Part shown: one piece after another, positions 47,801 to 59,523 of the stretch | Numbering within the stretch: the stretch's first letter is position 1 | How the letters are laid out: each line of letters opens with the position of its first letter | Origin: Lineus longissimus | Taxonomy: Eukaryota; Nemertea; Pilidiophora; Heteronemertea; Lineidae | Reading direction: 5' to 3' | Assembly (NCBI RefSeq): GCF_910592395.1 | Contig: NC_088316.1 | Span: 8,372,001-8,436,000, forward strand | Length of the DNA: 64,000 bases | Position numbers and translations under genes: made by a program | Notes under the pieces: generated by a model | What the model saw: the letters and a program-made list of their open reading frames with translations, nothing else | Database searches by the model: none | What the model was told of the DNA's origin: nothing

Positions 47801-50800
47801 CATTACTTGCATACAGGGCGTGACGGAAAAATTATGAGGTAAAAAAGTAAGAACCCATCAGGTAAAAAGGAAGACCCTCGTAAAAATTCATAGAAGGCAT
47901 TGAACAATTTCCTTCAAATTTCATCGGCATTTGTTGTACTAATCAATACCCAACTCTCCTGAGAAAATCAAAGAAATCGATCTAACCGTTAATTGCCTAG
48001 AAGGCGTGACGGAACAATTCTGAAGTAAAAAAGTAAGACCCCATCAGGTAAAATAGGAAGACCCTTGCAAAAAACCATAGAAGGCATTGAACTATTTCCT
48101 TCAAATTTCATAGGCATTTGTTGTACTAATCAAAACCCAACTCTCCTGAATCGATCGAACCATTACTTGCCTACAGGGCGTGACGGAAAAATTTTGAGGT
48201 AAAAAGGAAGACCCCATCAGGTAAAAAAGGAAGACCTTTGAAAAAAATCATAGAAGGCATTGAAATATTTCCTTCAAATTTCATAGACATGTTCTAGTAA
48301 TCAATATCCAACTCTCCTGAGAAAATCAAAGAAATTGATCCAACCATTACTTGCCTACAGGGCGTGACGGAAAAATTCTGAGGTAAAAAAGGAAGACCCC
48401 CATCAGGTAAAAAAGGAAGACCTTTGAAAAAAATCATAGCAGGCATTGAACTATTTCCTTCAAATTTCATAGGCATGTTGTCAGATCAATACCCAACTCT
48501 CCTGTGAAAATCAAAGAAATCTATCCAACCACTACTTGCATACAGGGCGTGACGGAAAAATTATGAGGTAAAAAAGTAAGACCCCATCAGGTAAAAAAGG
48601 AAGACCCCATCAGGTAAAAAAGGAAGACCCCATCAGGTAAAAAAGGAAGACCTTTGAAAAAAATCATAGCAGGCATTGAACTATTTCCTTCAAATTTCAT
48701 TAACTTGTTGTACTAATCAATACCGAACACTCCTGAGAAAATCAAAGAAATCGATCAAACCGTTACTTGCCTACAGGGCGTGACGGAAAAAATTTGAGGT
48801 AAAAAAGGAAGACCCCATCAGGTAAAAAAGGAAGACCCTTGCAAAAAATCGTAGAAGGCATTGAACTATTTCCTTCAAATTTCATAGGCATGTTGTCAGA
48901 TCAATACCCAACTCTCCTGTGAAAATCAAAGAAATCTATCCAACCATTACTTGCATACAGGGCGTGACGGAAAAATTATGAGGTAAAAAAGTAAGAACCC
49001 ATCAGGTAAAAAGGAAGACCCTCGTAAAAATTCATAGAAGGCATTGAACAATTTCCTTCAAATTTCATCGGCATTTGTTGTACTAATCAATACCCAACTC
49101 TCCTGAGAAAATCAAAGAAATCGATCTAACCGTTAATTGCCTAGAAGGCGTGACGGAACAATTCTGAAGTAAAAAAGTAAGACCCCATCAGGTAAAATAG
49201 GAAGACCCTTGCAAAAAACCATAGAAGGCATTGAACTATTTCCTTCAAATTTCATAGGCATTTGTTGTACTAATCAATACCCAACTCTCCTGAATCGATC
49301 TAACCGTTAATTGCCTAGAGGGCGTGACGGAACAATTCTGAAGTAAAAAGTAAGACCCCATCAGGTAAAATAGGAAGACCCTTGCAAAAAATCATAGAAG
49401 GCATTGAACTATTTCCTCCAAATTTCATAGGCATTTGTTGTACTAATCAATACCCAACTATCCTGAGAAAATCAAAGAAATCGATCGAACCATTACTTGC
49501 CTACAGGGCGTGACGGAAAAATTCTAAGGTAAAAAAGGAAGACTCCCATCAGGTAAAAAAGGAAGACCCCATCAGGTAAAAAAGGAAGACCTTTGAAAAA
49601 AATCATAGCAGGCATTGAACTATTTCCTTCAAATTTCATTAACTTGTTGTACTAATCAATACCGAACACTCCTGAGAAAATCAAAGAAATCGATCAAACC
49701 GTTACTTGCCTACAGGGCGTGACGGAAAAATTATGAGGTAAAAAAGGAAGACCCCATCAGGTAATAAGGAAGACCCCATCAGATAAAAAGGAAGACCCTC
49801 GTAAAAATTCATAGAAGGCATTGAACTATTTCCTTCAAATTTCATAGGCATTTGTTGTACTAATCAATACCCAACTCTCCTGAGAAAATCAAAGAAATCG
49901 ATCTAACCGTTAATTGCCTAGAGGGCGTGACGGAACAATTCTGAAGTAAAAAAGTAAGACCCCATCAGGTAAAATAGGAAGACCCTTGCAAAAAATCATA
50001 GAAGGCATTGAACTATTTCCTTCAAATTTCATAGGCATTTGTTGTACTAATCAATACCCAACTCTCCTGAGAAAATCAAAGAAATCGATCGAACCATTAC
50101 TTGCCTACAGGGCGTGACGGAAAAATTTTGAGGTAAAAAGGAAGACCCCATCAGGTAAAAAAGGAAGACCTTTGAAAAAAATCATAGAAGGCATTGAAAT
50201 ATTTCCTTCAAATTTCATAGACATGTTCTAGTAATCAATATCCAACTCTCCTGAGAAAATCAAAGAAATTGATCCAACCATTACTTGCCTACAGGGCGTG
50301 ACGGAAAAATTCTGAGGTAAAAAAGGAAGACCCCATCAGGTAAAAAAGGAAGACCCTTGCAAAAAATCGTAGAAGGCATTGAACTATTTCCTTCAAATTT
50401 CATAGGCATGTTGTCAGATCAATACCCAACTCTCCTGTGAAAATCAAAGAAATCTATCCAACCACTACTTGCATACAGGGCGTGACGGAAAAATTATGAG
50501 GTAAAAAAGTAAGACCCCATCGGGTAAAAAGGAAGACCCTCGTAAAAATTCATAGAAGGCATTGAACAATTTCCTTCAAATTTCATCGGCATTTGTTGTA
50601 CTAATCAATACCCAACTCTCCTGAGAAAATCAAAGAAATCGATCTAACCGTTAATTGCCTAGAAGGTGTGACGGAACAATTCTGAAGTAAAAAAGTAAGA
50701 CCCCATCAGGTAAAATAGGAAGACCCTTGCAAAAAACCATAGAAGGCATTGAACTATTTCCTTCAAATTTCATAGGCATTTGTTGTACTAATCAATACCC

Positions 50801-53800
50801 AACTCTCCTGAATCGATCTAACCGTTAATTGCCTAGAGGGCGTGACGGAACAATTCTGAAGTAAAAAGTAAGACCCCATCAGGTAAAATAGGAAGACCCT
50901 TGCAAAAAATCATAGAAGGCATTGAACTATTTCCTTCAAATTTCATAGGCATTTGTTGTACTAATCAATACCCAACTCTCCTGAGAAAATCAAAGAAATC
51001 GATCGAACCATTACTTGCCTACAGGGCGTGACGGAAAAATTTTGAGGTAAAAAGGAAGACCCCATCAGGTAAAAAAGGAAGACCTTTGAAAAAAATCATA
51101 GAAGGCATTGAAATATTTCCTTCAAATTTCATAGACTTGTTCTAGTAATCAATATCCAACTCTCCTGAGAAAATCAAAGAAATTGATCCAACCATTACTT
51201 GCCTACAGGGCGTGACGAAAAAAAATTCTGAGGTAAAAAAGGAAGACCCCCATCAGGTAAAAAAGGAAGACCTTTGAAAAAAATCATAGCAGGCATTGAA
51301 CTATTTCCTTCAAATTTCATAGGCATGTTGTCAGATCAATACCCAACTCTCCTGTGAAAATCAAAGAAATCTATCCAACCACTACTTGCATACAGGGCGT
51401 GACGGAAAAATTATGAGGTAAAAAAGTAAGACCCCATCAGGTAAAAAAGGAAGACCCCATCAGGTAAAAAAGGAAGACCTTTGAAAAAAATCATAGCAGG
51501 CATTGAACTATTTCCTTCAAATTTCATTAACTTGTTGTACTAATCAATACCGAACACTCCTGAGAAAATCAAAGAAATCGATCAAACCGTTACTTGCCTA
51601 CAGGGCGTGACGGAAAAAATTTGAGGTAAAAAAGGAAGACCCCATCAGGTAAAAAAGGAAGACCCTTGCAAAAAATCGTAGAAGGCATTGAACTATTTCC
51701 TTCAAATTTCATAGGCATGTTGTCAGATCAATACCCAACTCTCCTGTGAAAATCAAAGAAATCTATCCAACCATTACTTGCATACAGGGCGTGACGGAAA
51801 AATTATGAGGTAAAAAAGTAAGACCCCATCGGGTAAAAAGGAAGACCCTCGTAAAAATTCATAGAAGGCATTGAACAATTTCCTTCAAATTTCATCGGCA
51901 TTTGTTGTACTAATCAATACCCAACTCTCCTGAGAAAATCAAAGAAATCGATCTAACCGTTAATTGCCTAGAAGGCGTGACGGAACAATTCTGAAGTAAA
52001 AAAGTAAGACCCCATCAGGTAAAATAGGAAGACCCTTGCAAAAAACCATAGAAGGCATTGAACTATTTCCTTCAAATTTCATAGGCATTTGTTGTACTAA
52101 TCAATACCCAACTCTCCTGAATCGATCTAACCGTTAATTGCCTAGAGGGCGTGACGGAACAATTCTGAAGTAAAAAGTAAGACCCCATCAGGTAAAATAG
52201 GAAGACCCTTGCAAAAAATCATAGAAGGCATTGAACTATTTCCTTCAAATTTCATAGGCATTTGTTGTACTAATCAATACCCAACTCTCCTGAGAAAATC
52301 AAAGAAATCGATCGAACCATTACTTGCCTACAGGGCGTGACGGAAAAATTTTGAGGTAAAAAGGAAGACCCCATCAGGTAAAAAAGGAAGACCTTTGAAA
52401 AAAATCATAGAAGGCATTGAAATATTTCCTTCAAATTTCATAGACATGTTCTAGTAATCAATATCCAACTCTCCTTAGAAAATCAAAGAAATTGATCCAA
52501 CCATTACTTGCCTACAGGGCGTGACGGAAAAATTCTGAGGTAAAAAAGGAAGACCCCCATCAGGTAAAAAAGGAAGACCTTTGAAAAAAATCATAGCAGG
52601 CATTGAACTATTTCCTTCAAATTTCATAGGCATGTTGTCAGATCAATACCCAACTCTCCTGTGAAAATCAAAGAAATCTATCCAACCACTACTTGCATAC
52701 AGGGCGTGACGGAAAAATTATGAGGTAAAAAAGGAAGACCCCATCAGGTAAAAAAGGAAGACCTTTGAAAAAAATCATAGCAGGCATTGAACTATTTCCT
52801 TCAAATTTCATTAACTTGTTGTACTAATCAATACCGAACACTCCTAAGAAAATCAAAAAAAATCGATCAAACCGTTACTTGCCTACAGGGCGTGACGGAA
52901 AAAATTTGAGGTAAAAAAGGAAGACCCCATCAGGTAAAAAAGGAAGACCCTTGCAAAAAATCGTAGAAGGCATTGAACTATTTCCTTCAAATTTCATAGG
53001 CATGTTGTCAGATCAATACCCAACTCTCCTGTGAAAATCAAAGAAATCTATCCAACCATTACTTGCATACAGGGCGTGACGGAAAAATTATGAGGTAAAA
53101 AAGTAAGAACCCATCAGGTAAAAAGGAAGACCCTCGTAAAAATTCATAGAAGGCATTGAACAATTTCCTTCAAATTTCATCGGCATTTGTTGTACTAATC
53201 AATACCCAACTCTCCTGAATCGATCTAATCGTTAATTGCCTAGAGGGCGTGACGGAACAATTCTGAAGTAAAAAGTAAGACCCCATCAGGTAAAATAGGA
53301 AGACCCTTGCAAAAAATCATAGAAGGCATTGAACTATTTCCTCCAAATTTCATAGGCATTTGTTGTACTAATCAATACCCAACTATCCTGAGAAAATCAA
53401 AGAAATCGATCGAACCATTACTTGCCTACAGGGCGTGACGGAAAAATTCTAAGGTAAAAAAGGAAGACTCCCATCAGGTAAAAAAGGAAGACCCCATCAG
53501 GTAAAAAAGGAAGACCTTTGAAAAAAATCATAGCAGGCATTGAACTATTTCCTTCAAATTTCATTAACTTGTTGTACTAATCAATACCGAACACTCCTGA
53601 GAAAATCAAAGAAATCGATCAAACCGTTACTTGCCTACAGGGCGTGACGGAAAAATTATGAGGTAAAAAAGTAAGACCCCATCAGGTAATAAGGAAGACC
53701 CCATCAGATAAAAAGGAAGACCCTCGTAAAAATTCATAGAAGGCATTGAACTATTTCCTTCAAATTTCATAGGCATTTGTTGTACTAATCAATACCCAAC

Positions 53801-56800
53801 TCTCCTGAGAAAATCAAAGAAATCGATCTAACCGTTAATTGCCTAGAGGGCGTGACGGAACAATTCTGAAGTAAAAAAGTAAGACCCCATCAGGTAAAAT
53901 AGGAAGACCCTTGCAAAAAATCATAGAAGGCATTGAACTATTTCCTTCAAATTTCATAGGCATTTGTTGTACTAATCAATACCCAACTCTCCTGAGAAAA
54001 TCAAAGAAATCGATCGAACCATTACTTGCCTACAGGGCGTGACGGAAAAATTCTGAGGTAAAAAAGGAAGACCTTTGAAAAAAATCATAGCAGGCATTGA
54101 ACTATTTCCTTCAAATTTCATAGGCATCTTGTCAGATCAATACCCAACTCTCCTGTGAAAATCAAAGAAATCTATCCAACCACTACTTGCATACAGGGCG
54201 TGACGGAAAAATTATGAGGTAAAAAAGTAAGACCCCATCGGGTAAAAAAGAAGACCCTCGTAAAAATTCATAGAAGGCATTGAACAATTTCCTTCAAATT
54301 TCATCGGCATTTGTTGTACTAATCAATACCCAACTCTCCTGAGAAAATCAAAGAAATCGATCTAACCGTTAATTGCCTAGAGGGCGTGACGGAACAATTC
54401 TGAGGTAAAAAAGTAAGACCCCATCAGGTAAAATAGGAAGACCCTTGCAAAAAACCAAAGAAGGCATTGAACTATTTCCTTCAAATTTCATGGGCATTTG
54501 TTGTACTAATCAATACCCAACTCTCCTGAGAAAATCAAAGAAATCGATCCAACCGTTTCTTGCCTACAGGGCGTGACGGAAAAATTGAGAGGTGAAAAAG
54601 GAAGACCCCATCAGGTAAAAAAGGAAGACCTTTGAAAAAAATCATAGAAGACATTGAACTATTTCCTTCCAATTTCATAGGCATGTTCTACTAATCAATA
54701 CCCATATCTCCTGTGAAAATCAAAGAAATCGATCTAACCGTTACTTGCCTTGAGGACGTGACGGAACAATTCTGAGGTAAAAAAGTAAGACCCCATGAGG
54801 TAAAAAAGGAAGACCCTTGTAAATAAATCATAGAAGGCATTGAAATATTTCCTTCAAATTTCATAGGCATTTGTTGTACTAATCAATACCCAACTCTCCT
54901 GAGAAAATCAAAGAAATCGATCTAACTGTTAATTGCCTAGAGGGCGTGACGGAACAATTCTGAAGTAAAAAAGTAAGACCCCATTAGGTAAAATAGGAAG
55001 ACCCTTGGAAAAAATCATACAAGGCATTGAAATATTTCCTTCAAATTTCATAGGCATTTGTTGTACTAATCAATACCCAACTCTCCTGAGAAAATCAAAG
55101 AAATCGATCTAACCGTTACTTGCCTTGAGGACGTGACGGAACAATTCTGAGGTAAAAAAGTAAGACCCCATGAGGTAAAAAAGGAAGACCCTTGTAAATA
55201 AATCATAGAAGGCATTGAAATATTTCCTTCAAATTTCATAGGCATTTGTTGTACTAATCAATACCCAACTCTCCTGAGAAAATCAAAGAAATCGATCTAA
55301 CCGTTAATTGCCTAGAGGGCGTGACGGAACAATTCTGAAGTAAAAAAGTAAGACCCCATCAGGTAAAATAGGAAGACCCTTGCAAAAAATCATAGAAGGC
55401 ATTGAACTATTTCCTTCAAATTTCATAGGCATTTGTTGTACTAATCAATACCCAACTCTCCTGAGAAAATCAAAGAAATCGATCGAACCATTACTTGCCT
55501 ACAGGGCGTGACGGAAAAATTCTGAGGTAAAAAAGGAAGACCTTTGAAAAAAATCATAGCAGGCATTGAACTATTTCCTTCAAATTTCATAGGCATCTTG
55601 TCAGATCAATACCCAACTCTCCTGTGAAAATCAAAGAAATCTATCCAACCACTACTTGCATACAGGGCGTGACGGAAAAATTATGAGGTAAAAAAGTAAG
55701 ACCCCATCGGGTAAAAAAGAAGACCCTCGTAAAAATTCATAGAAGGCATTGAACAATTTCCTTCAAATTTCATCGGCATTTGTTGTACTAATCAATACCC
55801 AACTCTCCTGAGAAAATCAAAGAAATCGATCTAACCGTTAATTGCCTAGAGGGCGTGACGGAACAATTCTGAGGTAAAAAAGTAAGACCCCATCAGGTAA
55901 AATAGGAAGACCCTTGCAAAAAACCAAAGAAGGCATTGAACTATTTCCTTCAAATTTCATGGGCATTTGTTGTACTAATCAATACCCAACTCTCCTGAGA
56001 AAATCAAAGAAATCGATCCAACCGTTTCTTGCCTACAGGGCGTGACGGAAAAATTGAGAGGTGAAAAAGGAAGACCCCATCAGGTAAAAAAGGAAGACCT
56101 TTGAAAAAAATCATAGAAGACATTGAACTATTTCCTTCCAATTTCATAGGCATGTTCTACTAATCAATACCCATATCTCCTGTGAAAATCAAAGAAATCG
56201 ATCTAACCGTTACTTGCCTTGAGGACGTGACGGAACAATTCTGAGGTAAAAAAGTAAGACCCCATGAGGTAAAAAAGGAAGACCCTTGTAAATAAATCAT
56301 AGAAGGCATTGAAATATTTCCTTCAAATTTCATAGGCATTTGTTGTACTAATCAATACCCAACTCTCCTGAGAAAATCAAAGAAATCGATCTAACTGTTA
56401 ATTGCCTAGAGGGCGTGACGGAACAATTCTGAAGTAAAAAAGTAAGACCCCATTAGGTAAAATAGGAAGACCCTTGGAAAAAATCATACAAGGCATTGAA
56501 ATATTTCCTTCAAATTTCATAGGCATTTGTTGTACTAATCAATACCCAACTCTCCTGAGAAAATCAAAGAAATCGATCTAACCGTTACTTGCCTTGAGGA
56601 CGTGACGGAACAATTCTGAGGTAAAAAAGTAAGACCCCATGAGGTAAAAAAGGAAGACCCTTGTAAATAAATCATAGAAGGCATTGAAATATTTCCTTCA
56701 AATTTCATAGGCATTTGTTGTACTAATCAATACCCAACTCTCCTGAGAAAATCAAAGAAATCGATCTAACCGTTAATTGCCTAGAGGGCGTGACGGAACA

Positions 56801-58062
56801 ATTCTGAAGTAAAAAAGTAAGACCCCATCAGGTAAAATAGGAAGACCCTTGCAAAAAATCATAGAAGGCATTGAAATATTTCCTTCAAATTTCATAGGCA
56901 TTTGTTGTACTAATAAATACCCAACTCTCCTGAGAAAATCAAAGAAATCGATCGAACCATTACTTGCCTACAGGGCGTGACGGACAAATTTTGATGTAAA
57001 AAAGGAAGACCCCATCAGGTAAAAAAAGGAAGACCCTTGGAAAAAATCATACAAAGCATTGAAATATTTCCTTCAAATTTCATAGACATGTTCTACTAAT
57101 CAATATCAAACTCTCATGAGAAAATCAAAGAAATCGATCCAACCGTTACTTGCCTACAGGGCGTGACGGAAAAATTCTAAGGTAAAAAAGGAAGACTCCC
57201 ATCAGGTAAAAAAGTAAGACCCCATCAGGTAAAAAAGGAAGACCTTTGAAAAAAATCATAGCAGGCATTGAACTTTTTCCTTCAAATTTCATAGGCTTGT
57301 TGTACTAATCAATACCCAACACTCCTGAGAAAATCAAAGAAATCGATCCAACCGTTACTTGCCTACAAGGCGTGACGGAAAAATTCTGAGGTAAAAAAGT
57401 AATACCCCATCAGGTAAAAAGGAAGACCCTTGCAAAAAATCGTGGAAGGGATTAAAATATTTCCTTCAAATTTCATAGGCATGTTCTACTAATCAATACT
57501 CAACTCTCCTGAGAAAATCAAAGAAATCGATCTAACCATTTCTTGCCTAGAGGACGTGACGGAACAATTCTGAGGTAAAAAAGGAAGACCCTTGGAAAAA
57601 ATCATAGAAGGCATTGAACTATTTCCTTCAAATTTCATAGGCATGTTTTACTAATCAATACCCATCTCTCCTGTGAAAATCAAAGAAATTGATCTAACCG
57701 TTACTTGCCTAGAGGACGTGATGGAACAATTCTGAGGTAAAAAAGGAAGACCCCATCAGGTAAAAAAGGAAGACCCTTGGAAAAAATCATAGAAGGCATT
57801 GAAATATTTCCTTCAAATTTCATAGGCATTTGTTGTACTAATCAATATCCAACTCTCCTGAGAAAATAAAAAATTGATCCAACCATTACTTGACTACAGG
57901 GCGTGACGGAAAAATTCTGAGGTAAAAAAGTAAGACCCCATCAGGTATAAAAGGAACACCCTTGCAAAAAATCATACAAGGCATTGAAATATTTCCTTAA
58001 AATTTCATAGGCATGTTCTACGAATCAATATCCAACTCTCCTGAGAAAATCAAAGAAATCGA
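44884..58062 (-). repeat. Satellite array 2, inverted relative to array 1
   Basis: The same satellite family read on the minus strand: TAGGCATTTGTTGTACTAAT, CCAACTCTCCTGAGAAAATC, ACCGTTACTTGCCTACAGGG, then GGTAAAAAAGGAAGACCCCA minirepeats. Monomers are usually shorter than in array 1, with mostly 1-3 minirepeats. Subfamily differences include a CTGAGGT or CTGAAGT join before the minirepeats, a three-base difference at the ACAACAAATGCC position, and a GTCAGATCAATACC deletion variant. I estimate about 70 monomers. The first monomers (44884-45240) are degenerate, mirroring the degenerate right edge of array 1. Confidence 0.97.
54040..56977 (-). repeat. Two tandem copies of a 1,469-bp higher-order repeat in array 2
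   Basis: Private variants recur at exactly 1,469 bp: GTCAGATCAA after AGGCATCTT (54131 and 55600), AAAACCAAAG (54451 and 55920), GGTGAAAAAG (54591 and 56060) and CTAACTGTTA (54922 and 56391). Copies are about 54040-55508 and 55509-56977. Elsewhere in array 2, marker variants are spaced about 1.1-1.3 kb and 2.8 kb, so higher-order length is less regular than in array 1. Confidence 0.8.
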
Positions 58063-58066
58063 TTGA

Positions 58067-58777
58067 GGTCTCGTTAGGGAGTTTTTTTTGGAATATCCTG
58101 TAAACGGGCTTGGTCAATTTCTGACACCGGACCATCTATATAAAGTGTTATTTTAGGGACATGAGATACATTATATTCATAGAACTGCATATCGTTGGAA
58201 AGATGAATGTCTCAACTATGTCACTGATGCACTTTGATACGTGGACATTCATGTATAAACAGAAAACGTGACAACTTTACCAGCTTCAGAACTGCACTCA
58301 CCATTTTCACTTTGAAATCATCGAAGGTCAAGGTCCGAGGTTAAAGGTCACAAAAAACCCATTTGGGAATAATATCAGATGACACTGTTTTTTTAGCAAA
58401 GATTAACTATTGGCTAGTAAAATTAAGTAAAAAAAACAGGTGGTCAAATATCTAGTTTTTCTAATATTGAGGAAAATTTGCAGAAAACCTAAAAATGGCA
58501 ACTCCGAACCCGACTCCATTTCTGGGATCTGGCACCAGCACACCATGACTTCGATGTGTCACAACGCCATTTTTTCCAGGAAATTATTCAAATATCTTGA
58601 TATCAGCCGAATTGCAAAAGCTTCCCATTTACAAAAATAGGCTGGATGACCTCTTTACTGTAACAGATGGTCCTGCACGACCAATTAACCCGAAAACTGA
58701 CAAATTCAAAGTTTATTAGGAACTACGGTTAGGGGTTGGCCGCGCATGAATACAAAAAAAACCTCCCTAATGAGACC
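58067..58777 (+). mobile_element. 711-bp MITE with about 25-bp TIRs and TTGA/TTAA flanks
   Basis: The left end, GGTCTCGTTAGGGAG followed by a T run and G (58067-58090), is the inverse of the right end, CAAAAAAAACCTCCC then TAATGAGACC (58753-58777), with one substitution and one indel. It is flanked by TTGA (58063-58066) and TTAA (58778-58781), consistent with TTAA target-site duplication and one mutation, as used by piggyBac and Kolobok elements. The interior has only a chance 66-codon frame, so it is non-autonomous. It sits exactly between the end of array 2 and the 234-bp direct repeat. Confidence 0.75.
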
Positions 58778-59011
58778 TTAAGATATATTCAAGTACTTTC
58801 AAATCCCTAATGTAACCAATGAAATAAATTTAGAACCAGTAACAACCTGTTATACGAAAGTTTTATTGAAAGAAAATTGAAAATACAAGCTAAAAATCGT
58901 TTTTCTAAAGGCATCCCCATTTGCTTTGTTTCGACTCAGTGCACAATCATCAAGTTCAATTCTCATTGGCTGATACAATGTTCATCTATGATGTCATCAG
59001 TATCACAACCA
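58778..59011 (+). repeat. 234-bp direct repeat, left copy (DR1)
   Basis: Runs from TTAAGATATATTCAAGTACT to ATGATGTCATCAGTATCACA and ACCA. It matches 61919-62152 with two substitutions that I can see (TAATGTAACCAATG here, TAATTTAACCAATA there), so about 99% identical. Together the two copies bracket the transposase and nuclease genes. It does not have TG...CA ends or an obvious primer-binding site, so it is not a typical LTR. Confidence 0.9.
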
Positions 59012-59097
59012 ATAGGAATGTCAGTAACACAACCTCAGGCCACTGTTGGCATGACCACAGGCCACTCAATGTTGGAATGACCACCTGTTGGATCATT

Positions 59098-59523
59098 CCC
59101 AAGATGAAGCACAGGAAGAATGGACATGAAAAGGGCTCCATTGCCTGCACTTACTTTAGAAAATGTCATAGGTAGATCATGCTATTCCCAATAGAGACGG
59201 TCGTTACGATCCACCATTGTTAATCTCCGATTTGAACAATCCACCATTGTTAATCCCCGATTTGAACAAAAGAGCGAATGAAGACGATCTGAGACGCCCA
59301 ACGGCAACTTCCCAAGATGAAGCACAGGAAGAATGGACATGAAAAGGGCTCCATTGCCTGCACTTACTTTAGAAAATGTCATAGGTAGATCATGCTATTC
59401 CCAATAGAGACGGTCGTTACGATCCACCATTGTTAATCCCCGATTTGAACGATCCACCATTGTTAATCCCCGATTTGAACAAAAGAGCGAATGAAGACGA
59501 TCTGAGACGCCCAACGGCAACTT
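59098..59523 (+). repeat. 213-bp tandem duplication with internal 30-bp repeats, upstream of and into the transposase frame
   Basis: 59098-59310 and 59311-59523 are nearly identical copies beginning CCCAAGATGAAGCACAGGAA. The period is divisible by three. Each copy contains two 30-bp units built on CCACCATTGTTAATCCCCGA, which in the transposase frame encode the decapeptide PPLLIPDLND or a close form. The duplication includes a short possible first exon (ATGAAGCACAGG..., reading MKHRKNGHEKGSIACTYFRK) that ends in a possible splice donor CATAG|GTAGAT. Confidence 0.85.
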
